Shown here: positions 17,258-26,313 of the stretch, piece after piece
Position numbering within the stretch: position 1 is the stretch's first letter
How the letters are laid out: each line of letters opens with the position of its first letter
From: Bacillus sp. AFS073361
GTDB lineage: Bacteria; Bacillota; Bacilli; Bacillales; Cytobacillaceae
Direction: 5' to 3'
Assembly (NCBI RefSeq): GCF_002567005.1
Contig: NZ_NUZU01000039.1
Coordinates: 62,001 to 126,000 of the forward strand
DNA length: 64,000 bases
Translations under genes and position numbers: made by a program
Notes under the pieces: model-generated
Database searches by the model: none
Seen by the model: only the letters and a program-made list of their open reading frames with translations
What the model was told of the DNA's origin: nothing

Positions 17258-17647
17258 ATGTGGAATGAATTTAAACAATTTGCCATGAAAGGCAATGTTA
17301 TTGATTTAGCTGTGGGTGTTATTATCGGCGGGGCGTTTGGAAAAATTGTCTCATCTCTTGTCGCCGATATTATTATGCCCTTAGTTGGATTAATCATCGG
17401 AGTAGTCGATTTTTCTAAGCTTGCCTATGGCACGTTAGCGTATGGAAAATTTATTCAAACAGTAGTCGATTTCTTAATTATCTCGTTTTCAATTTTCCTA
17501 TTTGTGAAATTTATCAACCGCTTTAAAAAGAAAGAAGAACCAGCTGAAGTTGTAGTAAAAGCGGACCCAACTGTAGAATTGTTAGCAGAGATTCGCGATC
17601 TTCTAAAAGAAGATAAAGATTTTTTCAGAAAAAATGAAACATCTTGA
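17258..17647 (+). CDS. mscL: Large-conductance mechanosensitive channel
   Basis: A 129-residue MscL. It opens under membrane tension to release solutes during osmotic downshift. Visible are the N-terminal amphipathic helix ([31 protein letters not shown]), TM1 with the Gly/Ala pore lining, TM2 ([20 protein letters not shown]) and the charged C-terminal helix ending in [11 protein letters not shown]. The ATG has a TAGGAGGA site. A YetJ-like gene follows by 40 bases and could be cotranscribed. Confidence 0.95.
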   Translation: MWNEFKQFAMKGNVIDLAVGVIIGGAFGKIVSSLVADIIMPLVGLIIGVVDFSKLAYGTLAYGKFIQTVVDFLIISFSIFLFVKFINRFKKKEEPAEVVVKADPTVELLAEIRDLLKEDKDFFRKNETS

Positions 17648-17696
17648 CCCATTTATCGTATATGTTAAGTAACAAATAATTTTCGAGGTGAAAAAA

Positions 17697-18332
17697 TTGT
17701 ATACACAAACATCTACTGAATTCTTGCCCTCTGTTATTCGAACGTTTGCGCTATCCCTTGCGATTGCTTTCTTGGGCACAATGGCAGGTGTATTTGTACC
17801 AGATAGTTTATTTATGCCGCTAGCGATACTAGAATTTGTCATGCTCATGATTGCATTCTTTTTCAGACGTAAGAAGGCTATTTCTTATTCCTTCCTATAT
17901 CTCTTTACGTTTATATCTGGAATTACGCTTTTCCCTATCGTAGCCTATTACACAGCTGCTGCAGGAGCAAATATTGTTGTCATGGCATTTGCTAGTACAA
18001 CCGTAGTTTTTACTGGTGTTGCTATTTATGCAACAAAATCAAAACAGAACTTTTCCTTCTTAGGCGGATTCCTTCTTGCTGCTTTACTCGCCTTAGTGGT
18101 TATTTCCATTTATAATATTTTCTTCCCATTAGGCTCAACCGCAATGCTTGCATTCTCCTTCATCGGAGTAATCGTATTTAGCGGGTATGTTCTGTTTGAC
18201 TTCAATCGCATGAAGCATTATGGGGTCAGACCGGAAGAAGTACCATTGATGGCATTAAACTTGTACTTGAACTTTATTAACCTATTTATAAGCATCCTGC
18301 GCATTTTTGGAATTCTTTCCAGCAAGGACTAA
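17697..18332 (+). CDS. Bax inhibitor-1 family membrane protein, YetJ-like
   Basis: A 211-residue protein with seven hydrophobic segments of the BI-1/YetJ family; B. subtilis YetJ is a pH-sensitive Ca2+ leak channel. The family sequence FSGYVLFDFNRMKHYG in segment 6 carries the Asp pair region, and the end NLYLNFINLFISILRIFG is typical. TTG 17697 is preferred, since GAGGTG lies 6 bases before it; the in-frame GTG at 17688 overlaps that site. A terminator follows. Confidence 0.8.
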   Translation: MYTQTSTEFLPSVIRTFALSLAIAFLGTMAGVFVPDSLFMPLAILEFVMLMIAFFFRRKKAISYSFLYLFTFISGITLFPIVAYYTAAAGANIVVMAFASTTVVFTGVAIYATKSKQNFSFLGGFLLAALLALVVISIYNIFFPLGSTAMLAFSFIGVIVFSGYVLFDFNRMKHYGVRPEEVPLMALNLYLNFINLFISILRIFGILSSKD

Positions 18333-18337
18333 ATAGA

Positions 18338-18370
18338 AAAGCGCAAGAGAGCTGGAGCTAGACAGCATAA
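18338..18370. repeat. Deleted remnant of the dispersed repeat
   Basis: GAAAAGCGCAAGAGAGCTGG then AGCTAGACAGCATAAG joins the left and right ends of the element seen at 9741 with the middle gone. Confidence 0.6.
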
Positions 18371-18404
18371 GAAAGGAGCTTGGATTCCCAAGCTCCTTTT
18401 CCTT
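18371..18404. terminator. Bidirectional terminator
   Basis: AAGGAGCTTGG/CCAAGCTCCTT stem with T-rich tail on the plus side, between the YetJ-like gene and the converging hydroxylase gene. Confidence 0.75.
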
Positions 18405-20146
18405 TAACTATTATTGATTAAAGTGAACCCGCGTTGAATCACCTGATTAACTGATTTTCCCCAATTTTTGTTTCCTAATAGTTCCGAAATAATTTTAACG
18501 TTAGGATGGCTGCTATTTTGCAACTTATAGATTTCGAGTATTTCGAGTCTCAATAACCACTCATTTGGATATTTTTGATCTAGGGTCTCTATTACTTTTT
18601 CCAATCTGGTCCAACACTGTTCATTCCATTCCGTTCCCTCACGGAGACTGCGAATTTCTGCATAAAGGCTTTCAAGTTCATTCAGTCGTTGAACTTCTGC
18701 ATCTACCAGACTATCTGTATCATTTATTGGCCATTCAAAGAATTTATCTGGATCTGCTGCACCTGCATACACAGACGTTATTGCTGCGCCAACCGCCATA
18801 TCATATGTCCCCCATGATGGCTCAAAAAGAATTTGCCCCTGATAAGTTACTTGGCAATCCTGAAAAGAGATTAAGATAGGATTTCCTGCTGACATCAAAA
18901 TTGACTTCACAATCCCCTTCACATTGACACCGCTTTCAAATTTCAATACGGCTTCGCTGCCCTCAATTATACCTAAATCCTTTAATTGAGACAGCGAACA
19001 ATTCTCTAATGCTATCTTTCCTTCCAGAACTCCTATTGGTGTTCCAAAGCCTTTATGATGTGTATCTTTGCCATGACCATTTAATTCGTTATGGTCAAAA
19101 GATAGTGCAGTCGGCCCTTTGGTTCTGATATAAACAGCCTCTCCCTTGTCATCCTTCCATATTGTTGCCAAGGTACCAGTCACTTGCAAGCCAGAAGAGA
19201 AAACAAATGTTGCAAGATTATCAGATTGCAAGGCTTTATCAAGGCTTTCCGTCCCGCCTTTCTTAAAGGCCATCGTCGAAGCAAAATGATCAATTGCCGC
19301 TGCTAATTCATCAAAATCTTTACAGACAAATAATTGCGGCTGCGGCTTCGTGACATCATATGGTGTCTTAATGCATTCTTCAACTGAAAATGGAATCTTC
19401 TTCACATCATCGGCTAGACAGCTTTGACTCTCACCAACAGATGAAAGCAAACCAGCTCCGTAGATCTTCGGATTGTTCAGGTCACCTACCAAGCCATATT
19501 CTACCGTCCACCAGAAAAGCCTTGAAACCATATCTGATTCAGATAGTCCCTTCACCTTTTTCCTCGCTTCTGCCACAAGCCTTTCTGCCTCTTTCACATT
19601 TTCAGGGGTTGAATGAGGATCTTCTGCAACAATCGTTAAATGGCGGACAGCTTTAAATACCTCCAGTTTTTCTTTACTAGCGAGTGCTTTTGCCCCCATC
19701 TCACCAATTTTCCTTACAAATTCCCGATAAGATTTATCCAATAAAATTGGCGCATGTCCGGCCGCCTCATGAATCATATCCGGTGCAGGGGTATAAGCAA
19801 TGTTTTGGATATTTCTTATTTCTGTTGCAATCGGTAAAAGGCCACTTGCAAGAAAGCCATAAAAGACAGAACCAGGAATTAGTCCATCAATCGTTACAGC
19901 CCCCCATCCAACTTTGGCTAGGCTCCTATTCATATCATCGACCTTTGGAATAGATTCGGTTTTAATACCTGAATCTCTCAGGCCATTTACATAAGCGGGA
20001 TGGGCAATATCCTTTAAAAAGTAATGATTTTGCTTCATGACAAACCGCCACACCGCATGATCAATGGGTGTATAGCGATGGTAATACTGTTTTGAAATAT
20101 ATGGCTGCAAATGCGCCTGGCCTCTTTTTGCCCCTTTTCCAGTCAT
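18404..20146 (-). CDS. phhA: Aromatic amino acid (phenylalanine) hydroxylase
   Basis: A 580-residue, pterin-dependent, non-haem iron monooxygenase, probably phenylalanine 4-monooxygenase. The catalytic core is the N-terminal half: PDMIHEAAGHAPIL supplies two His iron ligands and WWTVEYGLV the Glu, followed by YGAGLLSSVGES. The remaining 250 residues form an extension absent from the roughly 270-residue proteobacterial PhhA but known in Bacillus homologues. ATG 20144-20146 is preferred, 10 bases after AAGGAG. It lies 38 bases downstream of an ECF sigma gene on the same strand, so the two are probably cotranscribed. Confidence 0.85.
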   Translation of the reverse strand: MTGKGAKRGQAHLQPYISKQYYHRYTPIDHAVWRFVMKQNHYFLKDIAHPAYVNGLRDSGIKTESIPKVDDMNRSLAKVGWGAVTIDGLIPGSVFYGFLASGLLPIATEIRNIQNIAYTPAPDMIHEAAGHAPILLDKSYREFVRKIGEMGAKALASKEKLEVFKAVRHLTIVAEDPHSTPENVKEAERLVAEARKKVKGLSESDMVSRLFWWTVEYGLVGDLNNPKIYGAGLLSSVGESQSCLADDVKKIPFSVEECIKTPYDVTKPQPQLFVCKDFDELAAAIDHFASTMAFKKGGTESLDKALQSDNLATFVFSSGLQVTGTLATIWKDDKGEAVYIRTKGPTALSFDHNELNGHGKDTHHKGFGTPIGVLEGKIALENCSLSQLKDLGIIEGSEAVLKFESGVNVKGIVKSILMSAGNPILISFQDCQVTYQGQILFEPSWGTYDMAVGAAITSVYAGAADPDKFFEWPINDTDSLVDAEVQRLNELESLYAEIRSLREGTEWNEQCWTRLEKVIETLDQKYPNEWLLRLEILEIYKLQNSSHPNVKIISELLGNKNWGKSVNQVIQRGFTLINNS

Positions 20147-20184
20147 GATGAACATTCTCCTTCTCAAAGAATATTTTACTGGTA

Positions 20185-20703
20185 TCATGCCAGTGACTGT
20201 ATTTTTGGCCGGAGTCTTTCCTTCGCCCTTCTCATCCTTGTTTTAACCGTAGACATGGGAAGGTTACTTTTCTTCGCAATTTCGACGAGAGAAAAATCTT
20301 TATAGTAATATAAATAAATAGGATATCTATAGATTTCTGGTAAGAGGTTAACCTTTTCAGCCATTTGTGCTGCAGAGAATTTATGTAACACTTCCTCTTC
20401 CGGGATAACGGTTGGTTCGAGTGAGGCTGAATAGGAATAAACTTCTTCCCTCCAAAATTGCTTTGATTTATTTTCTTTCCGCCAATAGTCACGGCATTTA
20501 TTGATGGCAATCGTAAATAACCATCCTTTAAATTTGGATTGTTCCTTTATTGAAGGATATGCTAAATATGCAGAGAGTAATACCTCCTGATAGATGTCCT
20601 CAGCAAGTTCTTTATGCTTCACCAATGATAAAATATATTTATAAATGGCTCTACCGTATTCCATGACCACTTTTTCAAATGATGGGGTACATTCATTTTT
20701 CAT
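20185..20703 (-). CDS. ECF-type RNA polymerase sigma factor
   Basis: A 172-residue sigma-70 family protein with region 2 (AEDIYQEVLLSAYLAYPSIKEQSKFKGWLFTIAINKCRDYWRK) and region 4 (LPEIYRYPIYLYYYKDFSLVEIA then KKSNLPMSTVKTRMRRAKERLR). ATG 20701-20703 lies 9 bases after GGAGG and is preferred to the upstream frame start at 20739. No anti-sigma gene is adjacent; the next gene is the aromatic hydroxylase. The usual pairing with a membrane anti-sigma is therefore missing and the signal is unknown. Confidence 0.85.
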   Translation of the reverse strand: MKNECTPSFEKVVMEYGRAIYKYILSLVKHKELAEDIYQEVLLSAYLAYPSIKEQSKFKGWLFTIAINKCRDYWRKENKSKQFWREEVYSYSASLEPTVIPEEEVLHKFSAAQMAEKVNLLPEIYRYPIYLYYYKDFSLVEIAKKSNLPMSTVKTRMRRAKERLRPKIQSLA

Positions 20704-20798
20704 TTTCCTAAACCTCCATGTTGAAAAATAACTTTTCATATTAATAGACGGAGTGGAAAGTGGAACCCCCTACAGTTCTGAAGTAATTTTCTCTAAAT

Positions 20799-22148
20799 TT
20801 ATCTTTCAGTAGGATTTTGAATGAGCCTCTGCATAAATAAACTGATCCCGATTTTTTTACAAATGGTTATATAATGCATAAGCGCTAACAAAACAGCACC
20901 TGTATTCATGCCAATAATAACCCCGTTCATTCTCCATTCCGGCATGGCTGCAAGCAGAAGAATGAGTGCAAAGGAGATGATGGTCGACCAAATGATATGA
21001 ATAAAGGTCTCTTTAAGTAGATTAAGTCCAAATAAAAAGGCCTGCATTGGCATGATAAAGAAGTGAAATAAGAAAAATGGCCAGAGTAATTGTAAAAATA
21101 CAGCTGGTGTTTCTGATTTAAAAAATAGCGAAGTTAACTCTGGTGCAAAAAAGTAGAAAATAGCTACAGCTGCGACCCCGTATACAAAGGTGAGCTTCAT
21201 CACCTGTCGAAGCATTTTTTGGAGCTTTTGATAATCACCCTGAGAGTAAGTCTTGGATACAGCCGGAATTAGAACAACCATAAGAGAATGGGCAATAAAT
21301 GCAGGGAAAAAGCCAATTGACATGGCTACCCCCATCAGCAGCCCAAATTGCTCGGTCGCTACTGTTTCGCTCATGCCAGAACGAACCAACGCTGACTTAA
21401 TGATAAAGGGCTGTATGGCACCAGTGAATGCTGAAAACAACCGAAGACCCGTGGTTGGGATCGATACTGCCATTAAATTCTTTTGCACTACCTTGCGCTT
21501 CATATTAGAAAACGGTTGTCGTTTCAATTGTTGGAATTGGATAATAAACATGTAAAATAAATATAGGAACACAACAATCTCGCTGCCAATAAATGTACCA
21601 ATTGCGATTAACAATGACTCAGACGTATCAAAGGCAAACAAACGAAAGAGGAGAAACAACCCCGCGAGTTGAATAGTTTTCCTTAAAAAATTAGAGACTG
21701 CTATTTTCCCCATTTGTTGCTTGCCCATAAAATATCCCCTCGCGACAGACGTGAAGGAAATGATTGGAATTAAGATCAAAACGAGCCATCTAACATATGG
21801 GTGGTATTTATCAAACACAGGAATAAACGGAATGATCACTGTAGCTGCTAAAAAAAGGACAGCAGAGAATACAATCGTAATCGAAATAGCATGATGAAGG
21901 ATATTACGGTGATAACGGTCTTCCCTTTCTGCAATAAATTTTGAAATTGATACAGGCAACTCAAAGCTTGCTAGTAATACAATGAAGAATATCGATGGCA
22001 AAATGGACATATACAGTCCTAGCCCGTGTGGTCCTAATTCTCGAGCAAGAATCATATTTACTAAAACTTCAATACCTTCCCCTAAAAAAGCAGCGGCAGC
22101 TAAAAAGAATATACCCTTATAATAAATCCTCAATTTTTTCTCCTCCAT
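20799..22148 (-). CDS. MOP-superfamily flippase (SpoVB/YtgP-like)
   Basis: A 449-residue polytopic protein with 12-14 hydrophobic segments of the polysaccharide/lipid II flippase branch (SpoVB, YtgP, YkvU). The N-terminal LGEGIEVLVNMILARELGPHGLGLYM contains the ARxLGP motif of the family. It probably moves a lipid-linked glycan across the membrane, perhaps during sporulation or wall synthesis. It is separated from the sigma gene by about 95 bases without a clear terminator. The ribosome site (GTGAG) is weak. Confidence 0.75.
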   Translation of the reverse strand: MEEKKLRIYYKGIFFLAAAAFLGEGIEVLVNMILARELGPHGLGLYMSILPSIFFIVLLASFELPVSISKFIAEREDRYHRNILHHAISITIVFSAVLFLAATVIIPFIPVFDKYHPYVRWLVLILIPIISFTSVARGYFMGKQQMGKIAVSNFLRKTIQLAGLFLLFRLFAFDTSESLLIAIGTFIGSEIVVFLYLFYMFIIQFQQLKRQPFSNMKRKVVQKNLMAVSIPTTGLRLFSAFTGAIQPFIIKSALVRSGMSETVATEQFGLLMGVAMSIGFFPAFIAHSLMVVLIPAVSKTYSQGDYQKLQKMLRQVMKLTFVYGVAAVAIFYFFAPELTSLFFKSETPAVFLQLLWPFFLFHFFIMPMQAFLFGLNLLKETFIHIIWSTIISFALILLLAAMPEWRMNGVIIGMNTGAVLLALMHYITICKKIGISLFMQRLIQNPTER

Positions 22149-22215
22149 ACTAATCTCACTTCTATAAACTTATGAGACAAGTTCTTTGATTAGTAGGAGA
22201 AAATTTTTAGAGTAA

Positions 22216-22243
22216 CGAAAAAAGGACCTAAGGCCCTTTTAAA
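22216..22243 (-). terminator. Terminator of the efe operon
   Basis: On the minus strand AAAGGGCC/GGTCCTTT with a TTA loop and TTTT. It overlaps the efeU stop codon. Confidence 0.7.
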
Positions 22244-23993
22244 TGTTAGTAATGACTGTTCTTTTTTTAATCATCCAAGTTAACCCCACAATGACGATGA
22301 CTAATAATAACTGGGTAATTGTTGTTTCCAAAGTTGGATATAAACCAATCCAATCAATAAACGGAAGCTGATGCACGGTGCTTGTTGACAAAACATCCGA
22401 AATCTGCAGTGCGTGGATACTAATACCGAGAATTTTAAAGGCTAAAATATAAATAAGAATAGTTGCTGCTTTAAAGAAAAAGCGAATCGGTATTTTTACA
22501 CTGTAGTAAATAATGGCGAACCCAACAATGGCCAGGATTCCCACTGCCAGGATCACACCCAATAACAATTGCTGCATACTAATGTATGGGGTAATTCCTG
22601 TATAGAAAATGATGGTTTCTGCTCCTTCACGGAACACAGACAGAAAACTAATGAAAGCAAAAGAAACTAAACTTCCTTTGGCAATGGCTTGTTCCATTTG
22701 TTGATTGATGTATTTGTTCCAGTTCCCAATACTGGATTTATTATGGAGCCATGCTCCAACTGTTAACATCATGATCACAGCAACAACTCCAGTAATTCCC
22801 TCTATATATTCTCGGCTGGAAGCTGCAACGATACTTGAAAATACAATATTAATAATAATGGCTAATACTGCACTTGCTAGGATACCTGCGCCAACACCCG
22901 CCCAGATCCATTTCTGTTTTGCACCCTGACCCATTTTCTTCAAAAAGGCAAGCAATGTGGCGACGATTAATAGCCCTTCTAACCCTTCGCGCAGCAAAAT
23001 TAATGCCGCATCCCATAAAGAATAATCAGTTTTACTAATTAACGGTGCAAGACGTGAATTTATTTCTGTTACAATCTCCTCTGCTTTTAGACCATCGACT
23101 TTAGCAGAACTTAAGAGACTAATAGCTGTAGGTATTTTGGTTTCAAGATCACTATACAGTTTACTATCCCTCGTCTGAACATCTCCTTCAACCATTGGCC
23201 ATACGTTTAGGACTTCATTTAACTGGTCAGCAGCACTATTATAGTTTTTTTGTGAAATCTGTGATTCTGCCTTACTTAATAATGTAGAGAGATCCGATAG
23301 TGTATAATCACTTTGAACCTGTTTAGAAACCTTCCCTGCTAAGAAATTTTCCACTTCACTTGATAGCTTCTCGATATTTGTTTTCGCCTTGTCTAAATCG
23401 GCCGGACTCTGGGTTATCGCGATTCGAATTAAAGCCATGTATTTCTCGATACTGCCGTAGGTAGCAATGCTCTCATCATGGACAATTTTTTCCGAACTAT
23501 TCCATTTATTTAGCAAGGTTTCATATTGAGTTTTCAATACTGCTTGATTCCCGTCCTCAATCGATTTCTTTAATGCGGAGATGAGCGGTGTCATCTGTTT
23601 TACTTGTTCTTTTCCTTTTTCTTTATCTTGTGGATTTTGTTCTTGGTCATAGAGAACTACCGCACTTGAGAGAGACGAAAGGCTTTTTGACAGAACGTCC
23701 TTTTCTAGATTCCCTTCGGTTAGTAAGCTTTGAACCTCTTGAAGTGCTTGCTCAACCTTTTTAGCCTGTTCACTATCCGTGTTCTTAATCGCTTTCCATT
23801 CGTTTGCAAACTGTTCCATATTTTTCGAAACGGTTGATTGGTCTCCATCCTTGGCTTTCATTAAACTATCACCAATAAGAACGAAAAGTTCATCATGATT
23901 TACTTCCGCTTTTGCTGGATGAACGGTTTGAAAAAAAACGAAGAGCATCATTAGAATTAATATAGATATACTTTTTGTTTTAAATCGTAACAT
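22239..23993 (-). CDS. efeU: FTR1-type iron permease EfeU with periplasmic-like domain
   Basis: A 584-residue membrane iron permease. A signal peptide (ISILILMMLFVFFQTVHPAKA) is followed by about 290 residues of extracellular helical region, then seven membrane segments. The REGLE motif (LLREGLEGLL) and the second REGAE (SVFREGAETI) are the REXXE iron-path motifs of FTR1. It is the last gene of the efeO-efeB-efeU operon, 33 bases after efeB, and takes iron handled by those two. Confidence 0.9.
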   Translation of the reverse strand: MLRFKTKSISILILMMLFVFFQTVHPAKAEVNHDELFVLIGDSLMKAKDGDQSTVSKNMEQFANEWKAIKNTDSEQAKKVEQALQEVQSLLTEGNLEKDVLSKSLSSLSSAVVLYDQEQNPQDKEKGKEQVKQMTPLISALKKSIEDGNQAVLKTQYETLLNKWNSSEKIVHDESIATYGSIEKYMALIRIAITQSPADLDKAKTNIEKLSSEVENFLAGKVSKQVQSDYTLSDLSTLLSKAESQISQKNYNSAADQLNEVLNVWPMVEGDVQTRDSKLYSDLETKIPTAISLLSSAKVDGLKAEEIVTEINSRLAPLISKTDYSLWDAALILLREGLEGLLIVATLLAFLKKMGQGAKQKWIWAGVGAGILASAVLAIIINIVFSSIVAASSREYIEGITGVVAVIMMLTVGAWLHNKSSIGNWNKYINQQMEQAIAKGSLVSFAFISFLSVFREGAETIIFYTGITPYISMQQLLLGVILAVGILAIVGFAIIYYSVKIPIRFFFKAATILIYILAFKILGISIHALQISDVLSTSTVHQLPFIDWIGLYPTLETTITQLLLVIVIVGLTWMIKKRTVITNI

Positions 23994-24026
23994 GTGTCTC
24001 TCTCTCCTCTATAAATGGGGAAAACT

Positions 24027-25319
24027 CTAGTTAAAAAGTGTTTCACCTATAAAGCCACCTGGTTTCGTTCCTGGTAAACAAGCAAAGATGGCACTTCCTC
24101 TATGGGAAATATATTCATTCAATTTATCCATCATGGCCAATCTATTTTGTATCGGAATAAATTGTTTACTAGGAGCACGTTGGAAACATAAGAACAACAA
24201 GCCTGCATCAAAGCTGCCGGTCTTCAGGTCCATTCCATCTGAATAGGAATAGGCCCTGCGCAGAATTTGTTGTGAACCGTCCCCATGGGATACACGTGTA
24301 TGCGAGTCCGCTGGGATACTATATTCGCCTTTTTCATTTTTTTGCTTCAAATTAAGTTTTTCAAATTCACTTTTTTGCCCAATTGGTGCACCGTTTTCAC
24401 GATAGCGGCCAAAGGTATTTTCTTGATCTTTTAGTGTTGTACGATCCCACACTTCAATAAACATTTGAATTCTTCGGACGACAAGATAACTTCCATTCGC
24501 TAACCAATTAGGGCCATCTCCAGGCTGAACCCAAACCTGTTTATTCATTTGTTCTTCATTGTTTACATCAGGATTGGCTGTGCCATCTTTAAAACCAAAC
24601 AAGTTCCTTGGTGTTTCATTTTTTGGATCTGCTTGTTTCGTGCGTTGAAACCCTGTTTGCGCCCAGCGTAAGATCGCCTTTCCTCTTGCAATTCGAATCA
24701 AATTCCTCACTGCGTGAAAGGCAACTTGCAAATCATCCGCACAGGCTTGAATACACAGGTCCCCACCAGTCCATTCGTCTTCCAACGCATCAAGCGGAAA
24801 TTTAGGCAGATCCACTAATTCTTTTGGCTGCTTATGTTTTAGACCGAATCTGTCGAGATTGTCCTTTACAAACAAACTAGGACCAACTCCAAATGTAACC
24901 GTTAAATTAGAAGCAGATAACCCAGCTGCCTCCCCTGTATCTTTTGGCGGGAGAAACTCATTACTCGAAAGATCTCCGACTGCTTTTCCTTCAGTTAATA
25001 GGCCAGCAGCCTTTGTCCAATCCTTGAATAATTGAACCAGCTCTTCTTTTTTCGAGGTGGTTACATCCAAGGAAACAAAATACACATGGTTTTGCGTTTT
25101 TGTGGTGATTCCACTTTGATGTTTTCCATAAAAGGGAACGATATCGTGGGCTTCTTTAGTGGTAGCTTTGCTTTCCGAAATAGAAAGCAATCCTCCTAAT
25201 CCAGATGCACCCAGTATCACTCCGACACCACCAACACCGGCCGTTTTAAGGATATCCCTTCGCGAAATCTTTTTTCCGATTACTGAAGATTCATCGATGA
25301 TGTTTGTATTCTTTGCCAA
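24027..25319 (-). CDS. efeB: Dyp-type haem peroxidase EfeB, Tat substrate
   Basis: A 430-residue secreted peroxidase (YwbN type). The N-terminus has a twin-arginine signal KKISRRDILKTAG followed by a hydrophobic stretch. The GxxDG signature of dye-decolourising peroxidases is seen as GFKDGTANP, and the proximal His lies in the C-terminal half. In the Efe system it oxidises Fe2+ for uptake by EfeU. The TTG start at 25317-25319 is 8 bases after GGAGG and directly abuts the efeO stop, a translationally coupled arrangement. Confidence 0.9.
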   Translation of the reverse strand: MAKNTNIIDESSVIGKKISRRDILKTAGVGGVGVILGASGLGGLLSISESKATTKEAHDIVPFYGKHQSGITTKTQNHVYFVSLDVTTSKKEELVQLFKDWTKAAGLLTEGKAVGDLSSNEFLPPKDTGEAAGLSASNLTVTFGVGPSLFVKDNLDRFGLKHKQPKELVDLPKFPLDALEDEWTGGDLCIQACADDLQVAFHAVRNLIRIARGKAILRWAQTGFQRTKQADPKNETPRNLFGFKDGTANPDVNNEEQMNKQVWVQPGDGPNWLANGSYLVVRRIQMFIEVWDRTTLKDQENTFGRYRENGAPIGQKSEFEKLNLKQKNEKGEYSIPADSHTRVSHGDGSQQILRRAYSYSDGMDLKTGSFDAGLLFLCFQRAPSKQFIPIQNRLAMMDKLNEYISHRGSAIFACLPGTKPGGFIGETLFN

Positions 25320-26171
25320 TTAAGACGCCTCCGTAACAAGTCCTATTTGTGAGAGTGGTTCTGCTAGTGCATCAATCGCCTGACTTAGTTCTTTTACTTG
25401 GTCCTTTGATAGTTCTGTGTAGAGTTTGTAGCCATCTCCCTTTTTGTGCTGGTTCAATAAACTGTACACATCATCAAACCGGGCTTGAATTTCTTTTGAA
25501 ACGTCCGCATCTTTTTTCGTTAATGCCGGATTAAGCAATTGATAAATCTTTTCTGCTCCCTCCACATTGGCAGCAAAATCATATAAATCAGTATGAGAAT
25601 AACGATCCTCTTCGCCTGTTACTTTTGAAGTGGATACCTCATTTAATAGGTCAACAGCGCCAGTTATCAATAATTCTGGTGTCACTTCAACGGTATCTAC
25701 CTTGGCACGCAGGAGATTAACATCTTTCATTAACTGCTCCGCGTACTGCTCATATCCTTTAGTGGTTTTATCGATCCAAAGACCTTTTTCAATCCGGTGG
25801 TATCCGCCCCATTCCGCTTCAGGAACATCGCCTTCTCGTGCATCAATTTTCGGGTCAAGGTCACCGAACACTTCCGCAATTGGTTCAGCGCGCTCATAGT
25901 GCATCCGCGCTGGTCCATACAGAGCTTTCGCTTGTTCGATTTCTCCCTTTTTAACAGCGGCTGTAAAGGCATCTGTTGCCTTAACAAATTCTTCAATTTC
26001 CCCTATGGCATATGCCCTGTAATCATCAGTGACCCCAGAAAGCGAAGCCTCACTTGTAACAGCTTTTTCCTTTACCTTTTCTTTTGTTGAAGTTTCCTCT
26101 GTATTGTTTGAACATCCAAATAGAAGACTGCTAGATAAAATTAGGGTGCCTGACACTTTTAATAGTTTCAT
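25320..26171 (-). CDS. efeO: Iron-binding lipoprotein EfeO/EfeM
   Basis: A 283-residue M75/imelysin-type protein anchored as a lipoprotein (lipobox LLFGC after a hydrophobic start). The HxxE motif of the family is in GGYHRIEKGLW. It should present iron to EfeU outside the membrane. ATG 26169-26171 has a GGAGG site 9 bases upstream; the upstream frame extension runs through the Fur box and is not used. It is first in the operon, behind a promoter with a near-perfect Fur box. The order efeO-efeB-efeU differs from B. subtilis (ywbL-ywbM-ywbN, i.e. U-O-B). Confidence 0.9.
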   Translation of the reverse strand: MKLLKVSGTLILSSSLLFGCSNNTEETSTKEKVKEKAVTSEASLSGVTDDYRAYAIGEIEEFVKATDAFTAAVKKGEIEQAKALYGPARMHYERAEPIAEVFGDLDPKIDAREGDVPEAEWGGYHRIEKGLWIDKTTKGYEQYAEQLMKDVNLLRAKVDTVEVTPELLITGAVDLLNEVSTSKVTGEEDRYSHTDLYDFAANVEGAEKIYQLLNPALTKKDADVSKEIQARFDDVYSLLNQHKKGDGYKLYTELSKDQVKELSQAIDALAEPLSQIGLVTEAS

Positions 26172-26199
26172 GTATGTAATCCTCCGGTATCTATAATAA

Positions 26200-26214
26200 T
26201 GATAATCATTTTCA
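26200..26214 (-). promoter_or_regulatory. Fur box of efeOBU
   Basis: TGATAATCATTTTCA matches the 7-1-7 Fur consensus TGATAATnATTATCA with one mismatch. It covers the transcription start region of the promoter at 26226-26255, which is a standard iron-repression layout. Confidence 0.85.
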
Positions 26215-26225
26215 TTTGCATTTAT

Positions 26226-26255
26226 ATCATAACAATAAATGAGAAACCTTTTCAA
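26226..26255 (-). promoter_or_regulatory. Sigma-A promoter of efeOBU
   Basis: On the minus strand TTGAAA (26255-26250), 18-base spacer, TATGAT (26231-26226). Confidence 0.65.
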
Positions 26256-26271
26256 TTAAATTTTTGCATTT

Positions 26272-26308
26272 TTATAAAAAAAAAGACCTTCCATTTCGGA
26301 AAGCCTTC
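26272..26308 (-). terminator. Terminator of liaFSR
   Basis: On the minus strand AAGGCTTTCC/GGAAGGTCTT (two G-T pairs) followed by a run of eight or more T, just past the liaR stop. Confidence 0.75.
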
Positions 26309-26313
26309 GGGAT

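Noticed and set aside
20747..20770. An autoregulatory ECF promoter before the sigma gene
   Set aside because: CGTC is present, but GGAACC is on the wrong strand and the spacing to any GTTCC is too short.
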